Under the pieces are notes generated by a model. That model was not told the origin of the DNA. It made no database searches and saw nothing but the letters and a program-made list of their open reading frames with translations. This document shows positions 8,502 to 17,201 of a stretch of 64,000 nt of DNA, in pieces (position 1 is the first letter of the stretch; every line of letters begins with the position of its first letter). The translations under genes and the position numbers were made by a program. Origin of the DNA: Pseudomonadales bacterium (GTDB taxonomy: Bacteria > Pseudomonadota > Gammaproteobacteria > Pseudomonadales > Pseudohongiellaceae); the NCBI GenBank assembly GCA_024234395.1, contig JACKOH010000001.1:949001-1013000 (forward strand), given 5' to 3'.

Positions 8502-9494
8502 ATGTTCAATTTCAACTTCAAATCCTGGATCGCCAGTCGCATGGAACGCTGGGCGGACCACCGCAATCCACCCGCTGAACGGGTCGTACTCAATCGCAGG
8601 AATATCCTCATCCTGCCCACTACCCAGGGCCTGCTGTTCCTGCTGGCCGGCCTGATTGTTTTCCTGGCCGCGATCAATTACGAAAACAGCCTGGCTTTCG
8701 GGCTGGCATTTTTCATGGTCAGCCTGTTCGTGGTGTCCATGTTCCACGCCTTTAACAACCTGCATGGACTGCAGCTTTCCGGATTACCGGCCAACCCGGT
8801 TTTTTGCGGTGAAGACGCAGCCTTTCAGGTGTTGTTGAGCAGGCGGGGAAAGCGCCCTCACGAGGCCCTGGAGTTGTATTTCCGTGATTCTCCGGTAACC
8901 AAGGCGAACCTGGTGATGCATGGCGAGGAAAAATTGTCGGTGTTCAGCCGGACCACCAGCCGTGGGCTGTACAATGCCCCGCGGTTGATCGTCAGTACCC
9001 GATTTCCGACCGGCCTGTTCAGAGCCTGGTCGCTGGTAAACCTGAAAAGTCAGTGCCTGGTTTATCCGCGTCCGGTGCCGGTGTCGCTGGCCCAGGTCTT
9101 CAATAGCAGCAGCAGCGAAGAGGAAACCGCTCTGGTCAGGGAAGGCACCGATGACTTTTACGGATTCCGCAGTTTCAATCCCGGAGACTCGCTGCGTCAG
9201 GTAGCCTGGAAGAATGTCGCCCGCGGCCAGGGCATGCTGGTGAAGCAGTTTGTCGACTATATCGATGAACGACTGTTGCTGGACTGGGATCTGTTTTACG
9301 GCTTTACTGATGAGGAGCGGCTGTCGCGGCTATGCTATTGCCTGCTGAAATTATCCGGGTCCGATGCCAGTTACGGGCTGCGACTGCCGGGTGTCGAAAT
9401 AGCTCCGGACACCGGCAAGCAGCATCGTCTTACGGTTCTCCAGGCGCTGGCCCTGTATCGGCGACCGGCCCCCGGACAGCGGAGCGAGGCTTGA
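8502..9494 (+). CDS. DUF58 protein, first MoxR system
   Basis: The 330-residue protein has two close hydrophobic segments at about residues 39-57 and 60-80, then a soluble DUF58 region. The latter contains REGTDDFYGFRSFNPGDSLR and a following QVAWKNVARGQGMLVKQF, equivalent to the DIRLIDW region of the family. DUF58 proteins are VWA-related partners of MoxR ATPases; the molecular activity is unknown. The start is the ATG at 8502. The frame stays open upstream to a TTG at 8400, but that part is the palindromic element translated by chance. The only Shine-Dalgarno-like sequence (AGGACA, about 8495) lies in the right arm of that element. The stop is 1 nt before the transglutaminase gene. Confidence 0.9.
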   Translation: MFNFNFKSWIASRMERWADHRNPPAERVVLNRRNILILPTTQGLLFLLAGLIVFLAAINYENSLAFGLAFFMVSLFVVSMFHAFNNLHGLQLSGLPANPVFCGEDAAFQVLLSRRGKRPHEALELYFRDSPVTKANLVMHGEEKLSVFSRTTSRGLYNAPRLIVSTRFPTGLFRAWSLVNLKSQCLVYPRPVPVSLAQVFNSSSSEEETALVREGTDDFYGFRSFNPGDSLRQVAWKNVARGQGMLVKQFVDYIDERLLLDWDLFYGFTDEERLSRLCYCLLKLSGSDASYGLRLPGVEIAPDTGKQHRLTVLQALALYRRPAPGQRSEA

Positions 9495-9495
9495 T

Positions 9496-11541
9496 ATGGA
9501 ACTTGCGTACCAGATTCCGCGCCGCAGCCTGATCTGGGTCCTGGTTGCAGTGGTCATGGCGCTTGCTCCTCATGTCATGCGTCTGCCGGTCTGGATCAGC
9601 CTGGTGGCGGTCGCCTGTATCGTCTGGCGGGTGCTTATTTTCCTGGGCAAATTGGATTACCCGGGACGGGCGCTCAGGGTTGCCCTGGTGCTGTTTATCA
9701 TGGGGGGCGCAGCCACCCAGTTGCAGTCGCTGGAGATCGGCCTGGACGTGGCCGCCAGCCTGCTGGCCCTGGGTTTTATTTTCAAGTTGGTGGAAATGCA
9801 GAGTAAGCGGGATATTTACGTGGTGCTGGTGCTGGGTTTTATCATGGCGCTGGTGTCACTGATTTATTCCCAGGGCATGCTGAACAGTATGTATCTGACT
9901 CTGATGGTGATCGTCATCGTTGGCAGCATGGTATCGGTCAACCGGACAGCCCCGGTCGGCAAACGTCCGGCAACCTTGGGCGTGGCGGCTAAAATCACCG
10001 CCCAGAGTCTGCCGCTGATGATCGTCCTGTTCGTGGTGTTTCCGCGAATCGGACCACTTTGGGGGGTACCGGCACAGAGCGGTGCCAGTACCGGGGTGTC
10101 TGAACAGATGTCACCGGGCGATATCAGCCAGCTGGCTCAGTCGACTGATCTGGCGTTCCGGGTATCTTTCGAAGGTGCTCCGCCGCCGCTGCATCAGAGT
10201 CTCTACTGGCGCGGACTGGTACTCGATTATTTCAATGGGATGACCTGGCGACGTCAAAGCAATTCCGCACTGGCCGAGGCGTTCATCAATGGTCCGATCG
10301 GCATCGACTACCAGGACCGGGTGCGGGTAGCCGGTAATCCGCTTCGCTACAACGTAATCATGGAACCGTCCCGGCAACGCTGGATCTACGGTCTGCATCT
10401 GGCCGAACCCCTGACCCCGGAGATCACCCGCGGGCGCAACTTCGAGCTGATTAATCGAACGGACATCACTCAGCGTTACAGTTATAACCTGCTTTCCTAT
10501 CCTGACCACCGTACCGACCTGCTGTTGCTCGACATTACCCGCAGACGGTCCCTGGAGTTGCCTGACGACGGAAATCCCCAGAGCCGTGAACTGGCTGCCT
10601 CTCTGCGCGCCAGCGTGGCGACTGACCGCGATTATGCCTATACGGTGATGGCGCTGTTCCAGCAGCAGTTCCGCTATACGCTGAGTCCGCCGTTGCTGGG
10701 CCCGCAGCGAATCGACGACTTCCTGTTCAATACCCGGGCCGGGTATTGTGAACACTACGCCAGTGCCTTCACCTTCATGATGCGTGCCGGGGGGGTCCCG
10801 GCGCGGGTGGTGGTGGGTTACCACGGGGGTGAATACAATCGCTTCGAAGACTACACCATGGTGTACCAGTACAACGCTCATGCCTGGACCGAAGTCTGGC
10901 TGGAGGGCGAGGGCTGGGTGCGCTTCGATCCCACCTCGATTGTCGCTCCAACCCGGATCACCGAGGGGTTCGAAGCAGCTCTGGGAGATGATCCGAATTT
11001 TCTGACCGAGTCGCGCTTTTCCCTGGCCCGGTTCCGCGGGGCCGGCTGGCTCAATACCATGCGCCTGCGCCTGGATGCGATCGAATATCTGTGGAACCGG
11101 CGGGTAGTCAGCTATAGCATGGAGCGCCAGGCGGCATTTTTTGAGCGGTGGTTTGGCACTACCAGCAAGAGCGGGGTACTGATAGTGCTGGGTCTGTCGA
11201 GTCTATTCTGTGTCGGGTTGGTCGCGTTGCTGGTTATTCGCAGGATCCCGACAGCCAACAACCGTCAGTTCGACAGGCTGTACCGGGATTATTGCGATCA
11301 GCTGGCGCGCCTCGGAGTGCCGCGCAGGAACGGAGAAGGTCCGCTCGACTATTGCCGACGGGTGAGCGCGGAACGTCCGGAACTGGCCGTGTCGCTGGAC
11401 GGGATTACCCGGTTGTACATGGAAATTGCATACCAGGGTGACGCTCACTCCGGCAGCAGCGAAGCGGTCGCGGAGCTGAAGCAGCGGTTGCGGGAATTCA
11501 GGAACGGACTGGGTCGCAAGCCCCTCTGGCGACCCGGCTGA
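9496..11541 (+). CDS. TgpA-type membrane protein with periplasmic transglutaminase domain (DUF3488/DUF4129)
   Basis: This 681-residue protein has a cluster of N-terminal membrane helices (about residues 15-175). A periplasmic transglutaminase-like domain follows, then another membrane helix near 555-575 and a C-terminal soluble DUF4129-like tail. The catalytic triad is visible as Cys418 (RAGYCEHYA), His462 (NAHAWTEVW) and Asp478 (RFDPTS). In Pseudomonas aeruginosa the homologue TgpA is encoded beside a moxR and a DUF58 gene and is required for viability; the substrate is unknown. It follows DUF58 by 1 nt and ends the operon. The triad suggests an active enzyme acting outside the inner membrane. 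Confidence 0.92.
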   Translation: MELAYQIPRRSLIWVLVAVVMALAPHVMRLPVWISLVAVACIVWRVLIFLGKLDYPGRALRVALVLFIMGGAATQLQSLEIGLDVAASLLALGFIFKLVEMQSKRDIYVVLVLGFIMALVSLIYSQGMLNSMYLTLMVIVIVGSMVSVNRTAPVGKRPATLGVAAKITAQSLPLMIVLFVVFPRIGPLWGVPAQSGASTGVSEQMSPGDISQLAQSTDLAFRVSFEGAPPPLHQSLYWRGLVLDYFNGMTWRRQSNSALAEAFINGPIGIDYQDRVRVAGNPLRYNVIMEPSRQRWIYGLHLAEPLTPEITRGRNFELINRTDITQRYSYNLLSYPDHRTDLLLLDITRRRSLELPDDGNPQSRELAASLRASVATDRDYAYTVMALFQQQFRYTLSPPLLGPQRIDDFLFNTRAGYCEHYASAFTFMMRAGGVPARVVVGYHGGEYNRFEDYTMVYQYNAHAWTEVWLEGEGWVRFDPTSIVAPTRITEGFEAALGDDPNFLTESRFSLARFRGAGWLNTMRLRLDAIEYLWNRRVVSYSMERQAAFFERWFGTTSKSGVLIVLGLSSLFCVGLVALLVIRRIPTANNRQFDRLYRDYCDQLARLGVPRRNGEGPLDYCRRVSAERPELAVSLDGITRLYMEIAYQGDAHSGSSEAVAELKQRLREFRNGLGRKPLWRPG

Positions 11542-11580
11542 CCCGGCGCGTTCCCTCAATCCGGCTAACCAGGAGTGAGG

Positions 11581-11943
11581 TTAGCCGCCGGCCAGCTTAA
11601 CCTGGTAACCCTGATCGCTCAGATAACGGCGGATTCTTTCCCGCTGATCGCCCTGAATCTCGATAGTGTCCTGGGTTACTGTGCCTCCACAGCCACAGTG
11701 CTTTTTCAGCGAGGATGCCAGCAGCTGCAATTCCAGCTGATTTAACGGTAAATCGCGGACTACGGTGACTTCCTTACCGGCACGGCCCTTGCGTTCCCGC
11801 TGTACGGTGACCGACCGGGCTGATGAAACCACCTGTTGTTGGCGGTTCTGCCGACACCGGCATTCACTCACTGGCTGACCACAGCCGGGGCAGAGGCGGC
11901 CGGACTCGGTGGAATAAACGGGGCGGGAATGTTTCTTGTCCAT
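11581..11943 (-). CDS. yciH: SUI1/YciH family translation factor
   Basis: This 120-residue protein has a basic N-terminal part containing a small Cys cluster (LCPGCGQPVSECRC). A SUI1 domain follows, with the motif KKHCGCGGTV and the closing GDQRERIRRYL segment. Bacterial YciH resembles eukaryotic eIF1 and has been linked to start-site fidelity and stress-related translation control; its role is non-essential. The gene is monocistronic, convergent with tgpA. An 8-bp hairpin (11563-11586) spans the gap and the stop codon, and could end both transcripts, although it has no T run. Confidence 0.88.
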   Translation of the reverse strand: MDKKHSRPVYSTESGRLCPGCGQPVSECRCRQNRQQQVVSSARSVTVQRERKGRAGKEVTVVRDLPLNQLELQLLASSLKKHCGCGGTVTQDTIEIQGDQRERIRRYLSDQGYQVKLAGG

Positions 11944-12075
11944 CAGGCAGTTGCCGGGCGGTTCAGGGTTGAGTGGGCGCGCTCTGCAGGTTGTCGCTCA
12001 GAGTCGTTGTCAGGATCGGTCACAGCCACCCAGGACGCTGGTTCGGTATTCTGCTCCAGTATCCGGAGTGGAGAT

Positions 12076-13836
12076 TCAGGTTCTGTACAGAGGGGGCAGG
12101 TTATACGGTTCGTTTCGCCGGACTTCACGGCGGATGTCCTGCTGCAGCCGGCGCATCGCAATTAACTGCTGCTCCACTTTGGCGCTGTCAATCCGGGCCT
12201 GGGTCTCGCTGTTGTAAAGTGCAGTCTGAACTTCCAGAGCGAACCCACTCAGGGGAGAACCTGCGGACAGGCGAATGATATCTTCCATACTGCGAATCGG
12301 CGCCGGGGCATAAAAATGGTTTGCCCAGATCAATAGCGCTGAGCGGATGGCTTTCGGGTCGCCGTTGCGCAGGCTGTTCTGCAGTTCACCAAAAGCGATT
12401 CGCTCGTTGTTCTGCGGCTTACGGGAATCGGCCAGGCGTCGTGCAAAGCCGCGCAGACTGTCCATCGGGCTGATATTGAAACTGCGGATAACTAACAGAT
12501 AGATGCTGGCCAGTACCACCAGTACTGCTGCGCCGATAAACAGGTTGAACCAGATGACCGGGATGTTGATGAGCCGGCTCTGGTTCTGGGCATCGATCAT
12601 GTCCTGGTTCAGCACCGGAGCCGCCGCCTCGCTTTCCAGGCCGCGGCCATCGTCCTGCACCAGCTGCTCAGACGGCAGTTCGCCATCGATGGTAGCGATG
12701 CTAAGGCGTGAGGCCGGGAGGGTGGCGTAACGCAATTCATTGGAGTTGATATCCCACCAGGGCACCGAAAGCTCGGGAATTTCCACGATTCCGGCGCGAG
12801 TCGGAACCAGCGAGGCCGATTCCACCCGGGTACCGACAATCTCACCTTCGACGAAAGTACGGCTGATATCCGCCGGATCGGCATACAGGTTGACGCCGTC
12901 GATCTGCTCGGGGCTGAAGGGTGGCAGCACCGCTCCATCGAGGCCTTCTGCCACCAGCGTGACAGTGCGCTTGAGAGTCTGACCGACCTGCAGGTTGCTG
13001 ATGTCCTGATCCCAGGATTCCTCGAGAGTGACATTGCTGGCCGGCAGCCAGGTTTCCAGCCCCTGGGCGGCGGCGGGTCGCTCTTTGACCTCGATGGTCT
13101 TGCCTTCGATATAGGCGGTGACCCGCTGGGTGTTCAGATTGCGAAAGACGAAATTGCTGGAGCCGTCAGTGACTTCACCGCGAAACAGGATATCGGGGAT
13201 TTCCAGTGGTCCGCTGCGCTGTGGGAATATCACATAACGCATTTCGTAGACGCCATAACGCTCGCCGTCGATCAGCCGTTCATACTGGTTGGGGGAGCCG
13301 ATCAGCTGAATCACCGTGTCGGGCATGTCCAGTTCGGTAAACTGGGGATTGCGGATTCCGCTGATCGTGTAGAACAGCCGGATGGTGAACAGCAGCTGTT
13401 CCTGTACGAATACACTTTCTTTATTAACTTCGGTTTCCAGGAACAGTTCGCTGTTGCCCTGATTGGAATTGGGACCCTGGTCTTCGACGGTGAGGGTAAT
13501 CGGGCTGGTCTGCTGGGAACCTACCTGCAGGGCCGGGATCTCGATCTCACCCTCGCGGGTTGGGAACAGCGTAATGACATAATCGGTCCAGGATTCGACC
13601 TGGTTATTGATGCTGCGTATCTGCTGGGACGTGCGGGAGGCAAGGATGTCGAAATCGGCGCGCAGCGGTGACAGGTCCAGTTGCGTATTCTGCTGCTGAA
13701 ACACCCGGATGGTCAGTTCCACCGTGTCGCCCCGGGCGATCTCGGCGCGGTCGAGAAACGCTTCCACTTCCTGGGCGCCGGCACTGAACGAAACCAGCAG
13801 CAGGGCAGCGAGGAAAATACTTTTCAGCCTTACCAT
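12076..13836 (-). CDS. batD: BatD-like protein (oxygen tolerance)
   Basis: The 586-residue protein begins with a clear signal peptide (residues 1-21, ending SAGA). Long beta-rich periplasmic repeats follow, then one membrane helix near residues 430-455 (VIWFNLFIGAAVLVVLASIY) and a cytoplasmic tail of about 130 residues. This is the BatD architecture. Bat proteins were named for Bacteroides aerotolerance, but in Proteobacteria they are better described as partners of MoxR complexes in envelope stress. It overlaps the end of batB/C by 7 nt and is the last gene of the six-gene operon. Confidence 0.88.
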   Translation of the reverse strand: MVRLKSIFLAALLLVSFSAGAQEVEAFLDRAEIARGDTVELTIRVFQQQNTQLDLSPLRADFDILASRTSQQIRSINNQVESWTDYVITLFPTREGEIEIPALQVGSQQTSPITLTVEDQGPNSNQGNSELFLETEVNKESVFVQEQLLFTIRLFYTISGIRNPQFTELDMPDTVIQLIGSPNQYERLIDGERYGVYEMRYVIFPQRSGPLEIPDILFRGEVTDGSSNFVFRNLNTQRVTAYIEGKTIEVKERPAAAQGLETWLPASNVTLEESWDQDISNLQVGQTLKRTVTLVAEGLDGAVLPPFSPEQIDGVNLYADPADISRTFVEGEIVGTRVESASLVPTRAGIVEIPELSVPWWDINSNELRYATLPASRLSIATIDGELPSEQLVQDDGRGLESEAAAPVLNQDMIDAQNQSRLINIPVIWFNLFIGAAVLVVLASIYLLVIRSFNISPMDSLRGFARRLADSRKPQNNERIAFGELQNSLRNGDPKAIRSALLIWANHFYAPAPIRSMEDIIRLSAGSPLSGFALEVQTALYNSETQARIDSAKVEQQLIAMRRLQQDIRREVRRNEPYNLPPLYRT

Positions 13837-15602
13837 ATCTGCTCTCCGGATTGCAGGTTGTTGGCGGTGCCGTTCAACTGCCGTTGCCGATATTCATAAC
13901 GGAACTTGCGCTGTAGCAGTTCACCGGGATCGTCCTCGATCCGTCGCAGCCATTGTTCCAGGGATTGCTGTTCCTCGAACTGTTCATTGGTTTCTTCGCT
14001 GGGCGTGTTCTGTTCGCTGTTGCTTTCCGAGCCTTCCTGCTCTTCAGGCTGTTGCTGTTGCTGCTGTTGTTGTTCCTGATCCTGGTTGCCTTCCTGGCTT
14101 TCCTGTTGCTGCTGATCGCTGTTGTCCTGGTTTTCCTGCTCCTGTTCGGAACCTTCCTGCTGTTGCTGTTCGCTGTTTTCGCCTTCGGATTCACCTTCCT
14201 GGCTTTCCTGCTCCTGCAGCAACTGTTCGACAATCTCCTTGTTGTGCAGCGCATCGGCGTGGTCAGGCTGCAGTTCCAGTGCCTCGTCGTAGGCTGCAAT
14301 CGCCTGCTCGTAATTACCCGTCAGTGCCAGGGCGTTGCCGCGATTGTAGTGCCCATCGGCACTGATATCGCTGCTGAATGCGGCGATCGCCGATTCGTAG
14401 TTTTCTGACCGGTACATGGCGGCGCCCTGCCAGTTCCGGTTCTCGAACAGGCCCGCGGCGTCCTCGAAATTCTCTGCCTCCATGGCCTTCGCACCCTGTT
14501 GATCGGAGGTCTGCCACAAGTCTCTCCATTCCCAGGCCTGGGCCTGGCGGGTCGGCGTCAGGGTGCCGGTCAGGGTGAACAGCAGGGCCAGTCCGAACAG
14601 CCAGCCACGCCGGAAACTGAGCGCCGCAAACGGCACAATAAGCAGCATCAGCCAGGGTCCGGCTTCGTACCAGATGTCGAATTCCTCCTCCACTTCACTG
14701 AGAGTCTCGTCAAAGAACGGCGAATCAGCCAGCAGGTAATTGATGTCGGCGTTGGAGAGCTGAATATCGTGATAGCGGCCGCCGGTGCGGTTAGCCAGGG
14801 ATTCCAGCACATTGCGATTCAGGGTCGGGATCACCGTCTCGCCGTTGACGTCGGTCAGAAAACCGCCGTCACTGGTCCGGATCGGTGCCCCTTCCTCGGT
14901 GCCCACGCCCATGATCAGCAGTTCGTAATCGGTTTCGGCCATTTTTTCAGCCAGCATCTGTTCCTCTGCAAAACCGGCGATGCCGTCGGTAATCAGCAGG
15001 ATCCTGCCACGACTGGCCTCGATGTCGTTGAGCAGGGAGATTGCCACATCCAGGGCGGCACCCGGATTGCTGCCAAACAGCGGCATGATATTAGGTGACA
15101 GTGAGGGGACCAGGGCGGCAATGGTAACCGCGTCATCGGTCAGCGGAGTAACCGCATGGGCGTCGCCGGCATAGACCACCAGAGCGGTCTGACCTTCATC
15201 GCGCTGGTCGAGAATATCCCGCAGTTTGCGCTTCGCCAGGTCCAGGCGATTGGGCACGTGATCGGGAGCGAACATGGACAGTGACAGGTCCTGTACTATC
15301 ACCAGTGCATCCTCGCGCTGCTGTACCGGCTGCGGAAGCTTCTCCCACACCGGTCCGGCCAGCGCAATGACACTGAGAATCCAGGCGCCGGCCAGCAACG
15401 CAAGCGGCGTGCCCTGGGCGGCATTCCTGCTGCGATCGAGCAGAAACGGCAGCAACGATTTATCGATGGCCCGGTCCCATGCGGACACCGAGCTGTTGAT
15501 TCGCCACAGTGCCGCGAGAAACAGGACCACCGGAATCAGGGCCAGTAGCCACAGGGGGCGCAGGAAATGAAATTCCTGCCAGTTGGGAAGCATGAACTCC
15601 AT
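13830..15602 (-). CDS. batB: BatB/BatC fusion: membrane VWA domain plus TPR protein with Gln/Glu-rich tail
   Basis: The protein has 590 residues: two N-terminal membrane helices, a VWA domain with MIDAS motif DLSLS, and further membrane helices near 310-345. One or two TPR units follow (RGNALALTGNYEQAIAAYDE, about 415-465), then a tail of about 90 residues rich in Gln, Glu and Ser, and a short conserved end (DPGELLQRKFRYEYRQR). VWA and TPR parts are separate BatB and BatC proteins in Bacteroides; the fusion is common in gammaproteobacteria. The ATG overlaps the batA stop by 1 nt (TGATG). The Gln tract is encoded by mixed CAA/CAG/GAA codons. Confidence 0.9.
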   Translation of the reverse strand: MEFMLPNWQEFHFLRPLWLLALIPVVLFLAALWRINSSVSAWDRAIDKSLLPFLLDRSRNAAQGTPLALLAGAWILSVIALAGPVWEKLPQPVQQREDALVIVQDLSLSMFAPDHVPNRLDLAKRKLRDILDQRDEGQTALVVYAGDAHAVTPLTDDAVTIAALVPSLSPNIMPLFGSNPGAALDVAISLLNDIEASRGRILLITDGIAGFAEEQMLAEKMAETDYELLIMGVGTEEGAPIRTSDGGFLTDVNGETVIPTLNRNVLESLANRTGGRYHDIQLSNADINYLLADSPFFDETLSEVEEEFDIWYEAGPWLMLLIVPFAALSFRRGWLFGLALLFTLTGTLTPTRQAQAWEWRDLWQTSDQQGAKAMEAENFEDAAGLFENRNWQGAAMYRSENYESAIAAFSSDISADGHYNRGNALALTGNYEQAIAAYDEALELQPDHADALHNKEIVEQLLQEQESQEGESEGENSEQQQQEGSEQEQENQDNSDQQQQESQEGNQDQEQQQQQQQQPEEQEGSESNSEQNTPSEETNEQFEEQQSLEQWLRRIEDDPGELLQRKFRYEYRQRQLNGTANNLQSGEQIW

Positions 15603-16648
15603 CAGCTGCCACTCCCCACGCTTACGCCTTCCGCGTCCTGCCGGGGTTGTCTGCCCAGCAGCGACAGCCAGGGAATGGAGACTGCGGCCAGAATGAAGCT
15701 GATCAGCAGGGCGGCTCCCAGTGGCCAGAAAAACAGAATCTTGGTGGGCCGGTAGGTCTGCTCGTCCTGCTCGATGGTCTCCAGACGATCCAGTTCTTCG
15801 TAGATTTCCACCAGGTCATTCACATCACGGGCCCGGAAATAACGGCCGCCGGTGGATTCAGCAATCTGGGTCAGGGTTTCCTCGTCCAGTTCTGCCGACG
15901 GATTCACCGACCGGGAACCGAAAAAAGTGCGTTGTACCACCTGGTCGGCGCCGATACCGATGGTGTAAATCTTGATGTTTTCCGTTTCGGCCAGCTGGCC
16001 GGCCTGAATTGGCGATACCGAACCGGCGTTATTGACCCCATCGGTCAGCAGCACCAGTACCCGACTGTTCTCCGGCCGGTTACGCAAGTGCTTGACGCCC
16101 AGTCCAATGGCATCGCCAATGGCGGTGGCGGATTCCTCGATGATGCCGATTTCGGCTTCCTCCAGCAGGGTGCCGACCGTGTCCCGGTCGAAGGTGAGCG
16201 GGGCCTGGATATAGGCATGGGCGGCAAACAGGATCAGGCCCAGCCGGTCACCTTCGCGGCGCTCCACGAAGTCACTGACCACCGCTTTGACCACGTCGAT
16301 TCGCGATACCTGGCGGTTGCCTACAACCATGTCCTGGGCTTCCATACTGCCGGAGATGTCCACCGCCAGCATCAGGTCCCGTCCTGTTGAAGGTAATTCT
16401 ACCGGGTCGCCAAGCCACTGCGGCCGGCTTGCCGCCAGCACTACCAGCAGCCAGATCAGGCTGCAGCAGATCAGGTTTAACAGGCGACTGCTGGAAATGG
16501 ACTCGTTGTCCGACTGCAGGCGGGTCAGTTTTTCGAAGAACGGCACCAGCAGGGACGCATCCTGACGCGGCGCCCGGGCCATCAGTTTATAAACGAGCCA
16601 GGGCAGGGGCAGGGCGAGAAAGGCGAAAGGCCAGGTAAACTCGAGCAT
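15602..16648 (-). CDS. batA: BatA-like VWA membrane protein
   Basis: The 348-residue protein has an N-terminal membrane helix, a second at about residues 58-76, a VWA domain, and a C-terminal membrane helix (ILFFWPLGAALLISFILAAV). The MIDAS motif is complete: DISGSM near residue 95, with a conserved Thr and LLTDGVNNAG further on. VWA domains bind metal and mediate protein contacts; in this operon the likely partner is the MoxR ATPase. It sits between the DUF4381 gene (10-nt gap) and batB/C (1-nt overlap). Confidence 0.92.
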   Translation of the reverse strand: MLEFTWPFAFLALPLPWLVYKLMARAPRQDASLLVPFFEKLTRLQSDNESISSSRLLNLICCSLIWLLVVLAASRPQWLGDPVELPSTGRDLMLAVDISGSMEAQDMVVGNRQVSRIDVVKAVVSDFVERREGDRLGLILFAAHAYIQAPLTFDRDTVGTLLEEAEIGIIEESATAIGDAIGLGVKHLRNRPENSRVLVLLTDGVNNAGSVSPIQAGQLAETENIKIYTIGIGADQVVQRTFFGSRSVNPSAELDEETLTQIAESTGGRYFRARDVNDLVEIYEELDRLETIEQDEQTYRPTKILFFWPLGAALLISFILAAVSIPWLSLLGRQPRQDAEGVSVGSGS

Positions 16649-16658
16649 AACAGACCAC

Positions 16659-17201
16659 TCAGGCGCGCAGATTCCCGGGGCTTTGAGCCCCGGAACGATT
16701 CATGTACAGATTGACTATCCAGCGTTCCCCGAACTTGTGCAACTGCTCCACGTCGACGTCGCAGCGGGCCTGGAAGCGACCTTCAGCCAGTGCGTTGGCG
16801 ATTTCATCGGTCATCAGGGAAGATTCTCCTTTTTCCCGGATAAAATCAACCCAGGCCCGACCGCTGAGGCTGGCCACGTTGTGCTGGGGGAAGTGCCACA
16901 GGGCCACCCGTCGCAGGACCGCATTCATCTGATTGAGAAACATCAGCCGGGCCTTGCCGGCCTGTTCCCCATCGCCACTCAGGTCGGCGGCGAAAGCGTT
17001 ATAAACCCCGTCCAGTTCCTGCAGCGCGAACGCACAGATCCGCCGTTTACGGCGGGCCTGCAACAGTCTGGCCACCAGCCAGCCGAGCAGGGCCAGTACC
17101 AGCAGTGCCAGCAGCCACCAGCCCGGGGCCGGGGGCCAGAACGACACCGCCTGAGGCAGGTGGATGTCGGCCAGCTGCTCTAGGAGTTCTGCACTATCCA
17201 T
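16659..17201 (-). CDS. DUF4381 membrane protein
   Basis: The 180-residue protein has a short N-terminus and one membrane helix at about residues 27-48 (GWWLLALLVLALLGWLVARL). A basic stretch and a helical cytoplasmic domain with SLSGRAWVDFIREK follow. Small single-pass proteins of this family sit between DUF58 and batA in proteobacterial bat operons; the function is unknown. The start overlaps the end of the upstream DUF58 gene by 22 nt, which indicates translational coupling. Confidence 0.85.
   Translation of the reverse strand: MDSAELLEQLADIHLPQAVSFWPPAPGWWLLALLVLALLGWLVARLLQARRKRRICAFALQELDGVYNAFAADLSGDGEQAGKARLMFLNQMNAVLRRVALWHFPQHNVASLSGRAWVDFIREKGESSLMTDEIANALAEGRFQARCDVDVEQLHKFGERWIVNLYMNRSGAQSPGNLRA

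Noticed and set aside
8237..8578. Plus-strand frame of 113 codons across the palindromic element
   Set aside because: The sequence is explained by inverted repeats and the frame has no family signal.
14040..14200. CTG/CAG-type microsatellite
   Set aside because: The tract is mixed CAA/CAG/GAA codons in the Gln/Glu-rich tail of BatB/C, not an exact trinucleotide repeat.
15647..16390. Plus-strand frame opposite batA
   Set aside because: Shadow of the VWA gene; no ribosome binding site and no similarity.
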